Below, in pieces: positions 32,075 to 41,449 of a stretch of DNA of 64,000 bases (positions within the stretch are counted from its first letter, which is position 1; each line of letters begins with the position of its first letter). The stretch spans positions 16,088-80,087 of the forward strand of contig JBPOJN010000014.1 in the NCBI GenBank assembly GCA_052033505.1, read 5' to 3'. The translations under genes and the position numbers were made by a program. The notes below the pieces were generated by a model that was not told the DNA's origin, did no database searches, and worked only from the letters and a program-made list of their open reading frames with translations. The stretch comes from JBPOJN01 sp052033505. Its GTDB lineage: Bacteria > UBA10199 > JACPAL01 > GCA-016699445.

Positions 32075-35000
32075 TCATCTGAAGGGCGAAATCCTCGGGG
32101 AACTACATGACCGCTGGTGACTAGAGGGGTGAGTGCTCTCCCCCCCCCCAAAAGGTGGTGGGAGCTTTGCTCGCGGACGCGCTGAGGTAGTCCCGCTGGG
32201 TAGGAGATTGGGGAGTTGATTGAGAAGTGTGCTTAAGGGTTCGAGAAAAGTATGATGTGTCTGATTTTGTCCATCTTCGGCCAGGATATTCAGAAGTATG
32301 TCCAAAAAAGACTCTTTGTATAAAGTGAGGTTGTTGATTTCCGACATGGCTTGAGTGTTCTCTGGAGTAATGTCGCCTGTTTGATCGGGATATTTTGAGA
32401 GAGAGGCTCTGTTGCGAAACTCTGCTTTGAAGGCCTCGACTAAAATATTAGTTTTTTCCACTAGTGATCTTCTTGCACGCGCGAGGGCCGCATCATTCTG
32501 AGATTCCAGTTTCTGTTTCTGTTCTGTAGATTGTTCGTTGATGGACTTAGCTAATCGAGCTAGTTCTTTTTGTGCCGCAGCGATGGCAACGACTTTTTCG
32601 AAAAGAATGTTTCTCCAAACATCGAGCCATTCTTGACCTGGTTTAGCTGACGATATTCTAGTCACCGGACCCGTATCGATACCCAGGCCGGGCATAGGTT
32701 CAGGCAATGGAGTGGGTTCGTCCGGGGTGGCAGAAGGTTTCCTACCCGGAGGAGGTGGTGGTGATTTCTTTTGAGTTAAAATTGCTGCTCTGTAGGCTTC
32801 CGTGTCGGCGTCGGACATTTGTGTGAGTTGAAGGCTGTGATCACTTGTTATGACGACCTGAATGCCGACTTCTCCCAGTAGGATACGATCCTGCTTCTCA
32901 GTTAAGGGTTGCAGACCTTTTCCGAGTTTCACTTCTCTCCAGTAGACTTGTTCGCTGTCGCCGTTTCTTCTGAAAGACCATTGGCGCTTCGTCATATCGT
33001 AGGTAAAGATGACGTGATTTGGGACGATGGAACGATGATCGATTTGTTCGCGACCAAAAATGATGGCCATGTCCTCCGTAGAGTAGGACCACGACGTCGG
33101 CACTTCGGTTTGTAGTTCGATGTCGTCGATCTCGAGGACATCACCTGAGAGTGCTACGGCAGGAGCTGCCACCTGACCGCTTATGTGAATGACCCCAACG
33201 GATGTGTCGTCGCCAACGGCTAAATGGGCAAGAGAGTCTAAGATGCCACTGACTAAAACTGTTTCAGAGAGACTAAAGCTGCGCAATACATCTGCCAGGC
33301 CTGACAAGCCCCGTGCTCCGGTGTCTACGATATTTTGTGTTTCTCTAAATTGTGCCACGATCCGATCCAATGCCTCTACATTTGACTCTGCTGCCGTCGC
33401 CATAGCGGTTATTTGATCTTCATGGGTTTTTGCCAAGTCATCCAGCATCGTTCGATGCGCATCGGACATTTCTCGGATCTTAGCATTCAGTCGTTCCTCA
33501 TCTTTCATGTCGTTTGCTGCGAGGGCTGCTTGATGTTCGGCGGCGAGGCCCTGAATGGCGGCTTCATGCTCTGCTCCAAGCCGCGCACGTTCCGCGCTCA
33601 ACTGTGCTTCCGCTTCGGCTTTGAGTGCATCGACGGCCTGACGGTGAAGTGCTGCTTGTTCAGCAATGGATCGCTCTTTCACGGTCGCTAAATTTTCCTT
33701 TTCAGATGCAAAACGTGTTTGGTCTTCGGCTCTCTTTGCTTTGGTCTCTTCGAGAAGCTCCGCTGTTTTTGTCAGAGCGGATTGCGCCGCATGAAGTTGG
33801 CCTTCGAGAATTCTTATTTTTTCCTCAACAGCTTGTTTGTCGGTGATTGCTGCTGCCGCTAATGTCTTTTGCCGATCAAGCTCAGCTCTGAGAGCCTCGA
33901 TCCCTTCTTTTTTGAAGTGCAAGGTACGCGCACGAATCCCACAGAGGAGAGGAATGCGGTCCATGAGAGCGGGGGGCGGATTTTCGGTGGTGAAGTATTC
34001 CCGTATGGCTGCGGCGATGTCATCGCCATCTTTCATCGAGAACCCTTCTATCACTTGAGCAAGATTTTCTTCGGATACTGTTTGAGAGACCGCTTGTGAC
34101 AAATCCCAGAAACGGGTTTGGGAGTCCTCACCAAAAAAATGGCTTCCGTATACCTGGAATTCATTTTCAAAAACCAAACTGAGAAGTTTGAGGCAGGTCG
34201 TTGGGTCTTCGGGATAATTTAAGAAAGCATCCTGACTAAGTAAGTAACCATCAATTTGGTCAGCAAGAGATTGGAATCCATGCTCCCTGATTAAGTCTGA
34301 AAACTCTCGGAGGGATCTCGTTTTTAACAAATCTTCCGTTGCGGGAGAAGGAGCTATGAACTTTGATTTGGTCATGAGATCCTGTGCAGAAGGCAATCCA
34401 AGGATGGACTCACCTCCTGAAAGGACTTTGTTTTGGCGGTCTACGTGAGTTGCTAGTGCCTCCAAAAAATTGGGTCCAAGACGCGTGTGATGCCGTCTGG
34501 ATTGATAAAGAGGGCGTAATCTTTGGATGGAAGGGTTATTCCACTTTTCCATCCTCTGAATCATATCGTCGATTTGTTTGTGAATTGCCGTATCCCAGTC
34601 AGGGAACGTGATTATTTGATCACCTTGGATCTCATAGCGAACAGGAGAGGCATGCTTCTCCCAGCTCTCCGCCAAGCCTGAAAGTTCATCATTTTTTTGA
34701 ACAGCTGCGTTCGCCATACTCGGGTAAAGAGCAACCAATCGGTCTGTGATAGCCTCCTGTGGGTTCTTAACCGTCCAATAAAGTTTGCGACTCAGCGGGT
34801 TTTGGAGCTGGGCCAAGAGCTGTTCGATGCCGGCGCTGAGTGTTTTGTAAAATTCTGCTTTTTTATATTTTGAGACTTCGTCTGTACCAAAAGTGCGTAG
34901 CGCGTGATCGATGAGGGACTCGGGGATGAGTCCATTTTCTACAGGGAATCCCTGTTTTGCCCAAATGTCGTAGATTTTTGAAATCAGGACTTTGCCGAAA

Positions 35001-35275
35001 TCGCCAAATGGGGTGCCGAGAAGAGGGCATTTCAGAGAAACTTCAGTTTGGATGAGTTGTCTGTACTTGGCCTCCTCGGTGGGGGCGAGACGAGTCCATA
35101 AACCAAACAGACCAGAGGATACTCTTGGATTTGCGAGCGGCGCAGGCCTCGCCATTTCAAACAGCCGACGTCCCGCGTGAGCGTCTCCTAGCTGAGCTCC
35201 CAGTCCACCCGAGGTCGCGTGCGGGAGTGTTGCTTGGGTCAGGGTGGTGTTGGTGAATAGGGTGGGCAGTCGCAT
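32075..35275 (-). CDS. Large coiled-coil protein with FHA-like domain, last gene of the giant-gene cluster
   Basis: The 1066-residue protein starts MRLPTLFTNTTLTQATLPHA. In order: a helical N-terminal region (about 1-450), a long Ala/Glu/Lys-rich coiled coil (about 455-645), an FHA-like beta region (about 735-810; IIFGREQIDHRSIVPNHVIF then RILLGEVGIQVV), a Pro-rich linker (about 840-865), and a second helical/coiled segment (about 880-1000). The FHA similarity is weak: the phosphopeptide-binding Ser and Asn are not conserved. No signal peptide. A run of ten G (32140-32149 on the plus strand as C) near the 3' end controls the last 25-50 codons. Function unknown; a scaffolding role is inference. 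Confidence 0.65.
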   Translation of the reverse strand: MRLPTLFTNTTLTQATLPHATSGGLGAQLGDAHAGRRLFEMARPAPLANPRVSSGLFGLWTRLAPTEEAKYRQLIQTEVSLKCPLLGTPFGDFGKVLISKIYDIWAKQGFPVENGLIPESLIDHALRTFGTDEVSKYKKAEFYKTLSAGIEQLLAQLQNPLSRKLYWTVKNPQEAITDRLVALYPSMANAAVQKNDELSGLAESWEKHASPVRYEIQGDQIITFPDWDTAIHKQIDDMIQRMEKWNNPSIQRLRPLYQSRRHHTRLGPNFLEALATHVDRQNKVLSGGESILGLPSAQDLMTKSKFIAPSPATEDLLKTRSLREFSDLIREHGFQSLADQIDGYLLSQDAFLNYPEDPTTCLKLLSLVFENEFQVYGSHFFGEDSQTRFWDLSQAVSQTVSEENLAQVIEGFSMKDGDDIAAAIREYFTTENPPPALMDRIPLLCGIRARTLHFKKEGIEALRAELDRQKTLAAAAITDKQAVEEKIRILEGQLHAAQSALTKTAELLEETKAKRAEDQTRFASEKENLATVKERSIAEQAALHRQAVDALKAEAEAQLSAERARLGAEHEAAIQGLAAEHQAALAANDMKDEERLNAKIREMSDAHRTMLDDLAKTHEDQITAMATAAESNVEALDRIVAQFRETQNIVDTGARGLSGLADVLRSFSLSETVLVSGILDSLAHLAVGDDTSVGVIHISGQVAAPAVALSGDVLEIDDIELQTEVPTSWSYSTEDMAIIFGREQIDHRSIVPNHVIFTYDMTKRQWSFRRNGDSEQVYWREVKLGKGLQPLTEKQDRILLGEVGIQVVITSDHSLQLTQMSDADTEAYRAAILTQKKSPPPPPGRKPSATPDEPTPLPEPMPGLGIDTGPVTRISSAKPGQEWLDVWRNILFEKVVAIAAAQKELARLAKSINEQSTEQKQKLESQNDAALARARRSLVEKTNILVEAFKAEFRNRASLSKYPDQTGDITPENTQAMSEINNLTLYKESFLDILLNILAEDGQNQTHHTFLEPLSTLLNQLPNLLPSGTTSARPRAKLPPPFGGGESTHPSSHQRSCSSPRISPFR
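32140..32149. repeat. G10/C10 homopolymer tract in the 3' coding end
   Basis: Ten consecutive C on the plus strand are G on the coding strand of the 1066-residue protein gene. In the sequenced state the frame ends at 32075; loss of one G would shift into a frame open to about 31992, adding a different tail of about 50 residues, while gain of one G would stop within ten codons. Confidence 0.75.
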
Positions 35276-35329
35276 ATCCCTATCTTCGGCGGAAAAGGAC
35301 AAAAGTTGCCACGAATGTGAGTGTAGGGG

Positions 35330-37978
35330 CTATTTTTGTAATTGTTGCAGGAGTTGGTCTTGTAATGCGTTCCGGCTCGCTACTAGGCTCAAGGCAGAGG
35401 TCAGTTCACGGAGGACTGCTGGGCCGTCCACGCCCCGTTTGAGCGCATCCAGGGCTAAATCTTGTACAGGTTCCTTAAGTCCTTTGTTCGAACTCAGGGG
35501 GCCTAAGGCCTCGGAAATCTGACGAAAAGGTTTGGTCGCCGCTAGGAAGCGCTCGAAGAGGGTCTGCTGTGATGGGTTACGGCGAGCGATTTGCGCCAGA
35601 GCCAAAACGAATTCCTGAATGATCTTTTGCGAGCCGATTCCACGCGCCCAGGCGTCACGGGTTAAGTCTTGGGCGAGAGTCTGGAAACCGGGCTTGGAAG
35701 CCAAGTCTCCCAAAGCTGTTTGTATTTCGCGAAATTGTGGAGAACTGCGGAAAAAAACTTCCGAATCGCCATCGTAGACACCCGAGAATGGAAATGAGTC
35801 TTGGCTCGTCCAACGTTTTGCTCTGGGGCCCCGATCACCTTCTTCGAAGGCCTTCACAAAGAGATCCGGGTGTTCATTTGGATGTTCTAAAGTTAGTTTC
35901 TCTCTGAACTGATCGAACCCGTCTTCAAAAGTTTCTTCAGGCATCACAAAACGCTCGCGATACTTCGTTTCCAGTCGAGAACCGTCGAGGCGCCACGTAT
36001 GGAAGATGTGTTCTAATGCTTTAGGCAGATGGTCTCTCCAGCCTTTTTCCGAAAAAACAGGATACCGCTCGATAATTTCATCATGGATGGCATCGGTCAT
36101 GATGATTTCTTGAAGCGTCTTTTCGAGTGCGGCTTGATTGGGAGGGTTATGTTTTATGGCGGACGCCAGAGCGTCCTTAAGTTCTTGTACGACCTGTTTG
36201 ACGTTCCGATCGTAAGCGCGCTTATTTTTGTGTGCTATTTGATAGACCTGTCCGACGAGTGCGGCCTCTGCTTCGCGTAATATTTTGTCTTTAAACAAGG
36301 GATAGCGTGATAATAAAGTCTCACGGATGGCACCCAGGGCTTCGTCCTGGTCCGAGGATTCTTTTTTTACTTTGGCTACGACGGCATCGACACCTAGACG
36401 GAGATCCGACTGAGAAGAGGCCGATGGTGTGACGGTTGCCGCGGTGGTGACCGGGGGCGGTATGGTCGCCTGAGGTGCTCTCGGTAGTTGTGCTTGTGCG
36501 TGAGCGACGACGCGTCCTGGATGTTTTCTCTGATCGTCGGCTTTAAGATCTGCCAAAAGCTGGAGAGTGGCCAGATTTTTTGCGGTTTTAGGTTTATCTT
36601 CAATCGTCTTTTCTAGCGACGTTAGGCTCGTATCGATGAGTTCGTCCGGTATAGATATAAGTTCTGCGTGATGGTCGACGTCGGAATGCTTTCTCCACGT
36701 CATGTAGATGTATGTGGCAAGAGATTCGGTTACCCCGTCTGTTTTTTTGCTGCCGCTTCCTAGGATCGTTGGATAGCGGAGCTGCAATTCTTTTTGTATG
36801 TAGGTTTTATAAAACTCATCTTTTGGAACGACACGTGTGTTGTCGGCGAAACTTCCTTCGTCTGCCACTGGATTGTCGGGAGCTCTGGTCAAATCGCGCA
36901 TGAGACCGACTTTGGTCTTGTCAGGGTCCTGACGGACTGCCTCTGGAGTCTCTGTGCCAGGCACGACACTGACTTTGGTCTCATCCCGAGCGGCATCGGA
37001 GAAGGCTCTATGCACAGGCATGCCGGTGAATTGTCTAAAGCTTGGATCGTTCTCTGAAATAGGATCATAGCTCGAAGAAGGACAGAAAATGGTTTCGGGC
37101 AAACCATCGGGGCGCGCGACGACCCAGTAGGTGTGATCGCCCTTCGCTCCTGGAATATCGTCGATGGCGCTCTGGATGGTGGTCCTTCCGAAATAAAGCT
37201 CCGAGGGGATCCCTAAGTATTGAAACGCCAACTGGAGAAGGATGGCCTTCTCTTTTGTCGCCGCTATTTTTGCGATGATGTCAGAAACGGCGTGGAGGCT
37301 TCCGCGCTGGCTTTGGGCGTCTAATAAATCATTGGCAGAGGGATTGGGTTCGTGACGAAATTTTTTCCAAACATCTTCCAGAATTTTGGCCATGTCGTAT
37401 TCCCCTTCGCTCATCGCCGCTCTTGGCTCTGTCAGAAACGGGTTGGAGAGAAGGTTTGTGATTTTCGGATCGGCAAACTCGATGAGAACATGATGCTTTT
37501 TCCCCAGCGAAAGAGCCGGCAGCACGGTGAGGTCGGACAACTGGGGAACGGTGATCGATGGGTGCGTCCACGAGCGTGTTAAGTCCAGAGGATGTCCGTT
37601 TTGGTCCAATGGTCTGACGCATAAAATTTGAGGCAGAGCGATGGGAAGCGGTTGCTTTGAATTCGGCGCCGTGACGACAATGCCTGATTTTTGGAGTGAT
37701 TTTACCTGGACGTCGTTATGCCTGGTTCCATCCCGCAACAGGATGGTGACGCGGGCATTTTTTTTCAGATCAGGAAAGAGGTCTCGAATGGAATCATCTG
37801 GGGTGGTCCATAAAGAAGATACTCTTTGAGTCAGAGTCGTTAGAAATTTTGGTACAGCCCAAGCGCTAGGGACATTCTTTACCTTTACGCCCGGATTTGT
37901 CTGGGGCGTCATCGCAGGGCCAACGGCCAAGGGAGAAGAAGGAGCTACTGTCGTCGGTCTTTGAAGTGGATTCAGCAT
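35330..37978 (-). CDS. Large protein with transglutaminase-like domain lacking the usual Cys
   Basis: The product of 882 residues starts MLNPLQRPTTVAPSSPLAVG, Pro/Ser-rich and without a signal peptide. Residues about 225-305 resemble the transglutaminase core: a helix KEKAILLQLAFQYLGIPSEL, then DHTYWVVARPDG and CPSSSYDPI, matching the order helix, His strand, Asp strand. The position of the catalytic Cys at the helix start is occupied by Thr-Lys, so peptidase or crosslinking activity is doubtful. The remaining about 500 residues are helical with repeated FHTWRL/YPxF-type segments. It lies 54 bases upstream of the coiled-coil gene and 106 bases downstream of the single-TM gene, in one likely operon. 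Confidence 0.6.
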   Translation of the reverse strand: MLNPLQRPTTVAPSSPLAVGPAMTPQTNPGVKVKNVPSAWAVPKFLTTLTQRVSSLWTTPDDSIRDLFPDLKKNARVTILLRDGTRHNDVQVKSLQKSGIVVTAPNSKQPLPIALPQILCVRPLDQNGHPLDLTRSWTHPSITVPQLSDLTVLPALSLGKKHHVLIEFADPKITNLLSNPFLTEPRAAMSEGEYDMAKILEDVWKKFRHEPNPSANDLLDAQSQRGSLHAVSDIIAKIAATKEKAILLQLAFQYLGIPSELYFGRTTIQSAIDDIPGAKGDHTYWVVARPDGLPETIFCPSSSYDPISENDPSFRQFTGMPVHRAFSDAARDETKVSVVPGTETPEAVRQDPDKTKVGLMRDLTRAPDNPVADEGSFADNTRVVPKDEFYKTYIQKELQLRYPTILGSGSKKTDGVTESLATYIYMTWRKHSDVDHHAELISIPDELIDTSLTSLEKTIEDKPKTAKNLATLQLLADLKADDQRKHPGRVVAHAQAQLPRAPQATIPPPVTTAATVTPSASSQSDLRLGVDAVVAKVKKESSDQDEALGAIRETLLSRYPLFKDKILREAEAALVGQVYQIAHKNKRAYDRNVKQVVQELKDALASAIKHNPPNQAALEKTLQEIIMTDAIHDEIIERYPVFSEKGWRDHLPKALEHIFHTWRLDGSRLETKYRERFVMPEETFEDGFDQFREKLTLEHPNEHPDLFVKAFEEGDRGPRAKRWTSQDSFPFSGVYDGDSEVFFRSSPQFREIQTALGDLASKPGFQTLAQDLTRDAWARGIGSQKIIQEFVLALAQIARRNPSQQTLFERFLAATKPFRQISEALGPLSSNKGLKEPVQDLALDALKRGVDGPAVLRELTSALSLVASRNALQDQLLQQLQK

Positions 37979-38084
37979 GAAGGCTCTTCTGATTGTTAAT
38001 GATAGGGGCCATTCCAGGGACAAAAACACCCGCTACCCATCGAGAGACAATGAGCCCGACTACCAAGACGACATTTTCCGAAAA

Positions 38085-39092
38085 CTAACTCGTTCCACCC
38101 GGAGAGCCTTGATCATCTTTAGGAATACTGGCGATGATTGCAGTCATGGCAGGAGAAGTAGACGGAGCCACAACAGCGGGCGCCGGTGCAGCAGGGAGCG
38201 GTGTTACCATTTGTGCTGGAACTCCGGCTTGAGGGCCTTTTGCCGCTTCATTGGCGGCACCCATCGCGAGGGCTATCGTGGATTTCATGCCCCTACGTCC
38301 CCAGGCGCGACCGACGGCTAAAAAGACTGCAGCACCCACAATACCCGCACTGCCGTATCCAATATATTTGGCTGTCTGACCCCCGTCGTTGTTAGAAGGA
38401 AACTGCCCGACACTTGCGGTGCCGCTGTCCACTCCTGCATCTAAAATCACACCTTGGGCAGCATCCACAGGAACGCCGGCATCGGGAGCAGCAATTGTCA
38501 GGCCGGGTTCTTCGGTGGGTGCTGCGTTAAGATAAATACCCAGCCTCTCCAATGCATGGAGTCTGGCGACGACATCGCCGCCGGCTTGAAAAAATGCCTC
38601 TTCATTGTGTCCCGACGCTTCCCAAGCCCAAGAATTCAGCTCATCGGTAGAGACGCGGTCCATTTGAGAGTCTTTATTGCCACCTACGGAGATGTCATTT
38701 CTGACCGCATCCGTGCGGAAATATTTAACGACTCCCAGAGTCTTGTAAGTGTCATAGATCAAAGCGTCACTGGCCGGTAAGTTGGCCATGTAGGAGCTAT
38801 AATCCGTATCTGACAGATCCTTCGTTGCTAAGACGATTTCTTCCGCTCGCGTGGGATTGTAACCCAAAGTATTCAATACGCAGTTTAGTTTCGCCTCTCC
38901 GTCGACATACAAGGGATTGAGATCGAACGTCTGATGATCGGTGCCCGTCAGATACGGAAAGTCTTCAGGTAAAGATCCTTCCGGAAATACTTTTTGAGGG
39001 ATGGGCCCTTTGAAAAGACCCAACGTGTTCGCCGCTCCTTGTAAGTTGCGGACATCCACTAAAGTTCCCGGTGCTAGTTTCAGGCAAGGCAT
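38085..39092 (-). CDS. Single-span membrane protein of the giant-gene cluster
   Basis: The 335-residue protein has a soluble N-terminal part (about 1-200) with several Asp/Tyr-rich segments, an acidic/Ala-rich linker, one membrane span (about 243-262, GSAGIVGAAVFLAVGRAWGRR with basic residues after it), and an Ala/Pro-rich C-terminus (about 285-335). There is no N-terminal signal peptide, so the N-terminal domain may stay cytosolic or use another route. GGAG SD before the ATG. Family not recognised. It lies 40 bases after the beta-barrel-like gene. Confidence 0.6.
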   Translation of the reverse strand: MPCLKLAPGTLVDVRNLQGAANTLGLFKGPIPQKVFPEGSLPEDFPYLTGTDHQTFDLNPLYVDGEAKLNCVLNTLGYNPTRAEEIVLATKDLSDTDYSSYMANLPASDALIYDTYKTLGVVKYFRTDAVRNDISVGGNKDSQMDRVSTDELNSWAWEASGHNEEAFFQAGGDVVARLHALERLGIYLNAAPTEEPGLTIAAPDAGVPVDAAQGVILDAGVDSGTASVGQFPSNNDGGQTAKYIGYGSAGIVGAAVFLAVGRAWGRRGMKSTIALAMGAANEAAKGPQAGVPAQMVTPLPAAPAPAVVAPSTSPAMTAIIASIPKDDQGSPGGTS

Positions 39093-39132
39093 AGAATAAT
39101 CTCCAATAAAACTGTTACGCTTTTCTAAGGGT

Positions 39133-41118
39133 TTACCTGCCTAAAGTCGGAACCTTACCTCTTCCACTACCACCACCTCTGACCGCACCCTTCTGAACAA
39201 ACGTATGCGGCATCGCTCTGACTTTCACGCCTTCGACGGCACCTGCATCGTTCGTCGGTTGGACGTAGACGGCCAGTTCATTCTTCGATTTGGTGCTGAA
39301 TCCGTTGACTTGAGTCACGGCGACATCGAAGAAGTTCTCACCCTTTTTCAAGGTCAGAGCCTGCTTGTATTTCTCGCCGATCATCGTCGCCAAAGCCTTC
39401 GTATCCTTGTCGCTGACCACACGTACGCGGATGGTTTCGCCGTTACGATAGTACTGACCCTTCTTCGGCGTCGAAATGACCGCCGCTTCCGTCAGCGTCG
39501 CGATGGCAGGCGCCACCGTGTAGCTCGGCCAATCCAAGGTCGCGATTTCGGCGCCTTTGACGGTTTTGAAGACCAACTGGACTTTTTCCTTCGTGCCCGG
39601 GGTCGCGTAATCTCTCGCGACCCAATTGTTACCGATGTTATCAAAGCCCGGCATCACGATGGAGTAAGCTTCGTTGCCCTTCAGCGGCGTCGTGTCTTCG
39701 TAGACCGTCTTGTCGCCGACGCGCACGCTGACCGTTACGCCCGCGGGGATGTTCTTCACGGGGGTGAAACTGCCGAGGTTCACGTTGTACTTCTCGTCGG
39801 ACTTCGTGATCTTCGCCACACCCGCGGCCGGGGCCGTGGGGAGGTTCACTTGTTTGTTCGGGTTCACACCGGAGAGCAGGCTCGTGCCGATGATGTTACC
39901 GGCGTCGTCGATACCGGCTTTCAAAGGGCCGACCAGGATCGTGACGTCGCGGTGATGTTTCTTGCCGTCGATGCCGTCATTGTAGTTCACGCCCAGGGTA
40001 TGTTTGCCGGGTTCAAGTTCGAGGGTGGCCGGCAGTGTTTGCTCGGGGCCGCCATCGATGCTGATGCCGGTGATCACGTCGCTGGGCTTCAGGCCGGCGA
40101 GTTCACGGACTTTCGCTTCGTCCAGGGTGATGGTCGTCTTGCCCGCTTCGTTCAATTCAGGCGTGAGTTCGACGGTAGACGCATCGACGGTTTCATCGAT
40201 GAGAACGCCTTCTGCGTTTGCTTTGCCGATTTTTTTCAACGATCCGCCGCCGCTGCTGCCGCCGAAAGAGACGCTGGCGCCGACGAGGACGTCGACGCTG
40301 GCCCACGTGCCGCCGCTGCCTTTGTTCGGGTTCGCGCTGTTCAGGGTCGGGATCACGGTGCCCGTCAGGCCGACGGTCGTTGAGCCGACCGGGAATTCAT
40401 AACCAGCGCTGATCGGTAGTCCTACGGTCAACAAGGCACCGCCCTGTCCTGCACGGGCCGAGCCGGTGTCGTCGTTTTTCAGTCCCGAAAGACCGGTGTT
40501 GCTGCGGCTGCCGTCGAGAAGAGTTTCATAGGTGTTTTCGCCCGTCTTCAAAGCGCCCGCACTGGCGCGCACACCGGCGCCGACCGTGAGCTGAGGAAGT
40601 TTTTTAGGGCTCCACAAACCGCCGACGGTGACATCCACGCCGAAGGCCGAGAAAGAAGAAGAAACGTCTTCGCCGCCCGGGGTCAGGAAGTTAAGTTTGC
40701 CGGAGCGATAATTCGCGCCGATGCCGCCAGTCACGAAGAAGTCACCCTGAACATTTTTTTGAGCATTGACGCCGATGCGGGCGGTCGCGCCTTTATGTCC
40801 GTAATCACCGCTGCCCTGGCTGTAACCGCCTTCGGCGACCGCATTAAAGGACCGATCCGCACGTGCATAAATAGCCGTTTCCTTGGGGGCTTCGGAAGCC
40901 GGGGCCGCTTCCGGTTGGGAAGTTTTGCCGTTGATGATAGCCATGAGAGCGGCCTGATCAAACGTCTCACCGGATTCCGTAGTGACCGTGGCTTTTTCAT
41001 CAGGGCGGCTGATAGAAGCGAGGGCTGCTTCTTCCGGAGTGTCGATGGTTCCTTCTCCTTCGACTACACCTTTTGTTTCTTCGCCCGTCGAGCTTTTATA
41101 CGTAACGTTGATACCCAT
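39133..41118 (-). CDS. Beta-barrel-like plus Ig-like protein without signal peptide, first gene of the giant-gene cluster
   Basis: The 661-residue protein begins MGINVTYKSSTGEETKGVVE behind a strong AGGAGG SD. Residues about 95-290 alternate polar and hydrophobic residues with Gly and aromatic caps (YARADRSFNAVAEGGYS..., GGIGANYRSGKL), like an outer-membrane barrel. A Gly/Ser linker (SFGGSSGGGSLKK) is followed by beta-sandwich repeats (about 310-620) with TVSVRVGDKTVYEDT-type strands, and a Gly/Arg-rich tail. The lack of any N-terminal signal peptide is at odds with a classical outer-membrane protein. It opens the minus-strand run of four genes to 32075. Confidence 0.6.
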   Translation of the reverse strand: MGINVTYKSSTGEETKGVVEGEGTIDTPEEAALASISRPDEKATVTTESGETFDQAALMAIINGKTSQPEAAPASEAPKETAIYARADRSFNAVAEGGYSQGSGDYGHKGATARIGVNAQKNVQGDFFVTGGIGANYRSGKLNFLTPGGEDVSSSFSAFGVDVTVGGLWSPKKLPQLTVGAGVRASAGALKTGENTYETLLDGSRSNTGLSGLKNDDTGSARAGQGGALLTVGLPISAGYEFPVGSTTVGLTGTVIPTLNSANPNKGSGGTWASVDVLVGASVSFGGSSGGGSLKKIGKANAEGVLIDETVDASTVELTPELNEAGKTTITLDEAKVRELAGLKPSDVITGISIDGGPEQTLPATLELEPGKHTLGVNYNDGIDGKKHHRDVTILVGPLKAGIDDAGNIIGTSLLSGVNPNKQVNLPTAPAAGVAKITKSDEKYNVNLGSFTPVKNIPAGVTVSVRVGDKTVYEDTTPLKGNEAYSIVMPGFDNIGNNWVARDYATPGTKEKVQLVFKTVKGAEIATLDWPSYTVAPAIATLTEAAVISTPKKGQYYRNGETIRVRVVSDKDTKALATMIGEKYKQALTLKKGENFFDVAVTQVNGFSTKSKNELAVYVQPTNDAGAVEGVKVRAMPHTFVQKGAVRGGGSGRGKVPTLGR

Positions 41119-41449
41119 GACATCCTCCTAAAAAGTTTTTCTTGGCAAAAACACCGATCGACTCTGTGGTCGCCGTGTCCTCACATTAAAATGCATTCCG
41201 ATTGCTGTGGGAGTTATCGTGAAGCATCGCGAAAGGTTGCGGTCTTTTTGCGGGGAAAAATAAGAAAAAGCGATTTTAGAAAAAAGAAGCGCGCCGTGAT
41301 CCGGCGGGTAAAACGCATATAAAGGTAGTGATTGTCCGCATGTGCTAAAAAGACACAGAAATTGAAGAGTTATGCGAAGAATTTCGGATAATAAAACGCA
41401 ACTTTTAGCGCGATCCCGCGAAGAGTGGGAGCAAGTTTTGGGAGAAACT
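41119..41449. other. Divergent intergenic region (331 bases)
   Basis: This region separates the minus-strand giant-gene cluster from the plus-strand calcium-repeat gene. It holds the AGGAGG SD of the former (directly after 41118) and the GGGAGAAACT SD of the latter. It is A/T-rich around 41265-41330, where promoters for both directions are expected, but no consensus pair stands out. No RNA gene or ORF is supported. Confidence 0.5.

Noticed and set aside
39205..40383. 392-codon plus-strand frame opposite the barrel-like gene
   Set aside because: Composition is Arg/Asp/Val-rich shadow sequence; the minus-strand frame has a strong SD and coherent beta structure.
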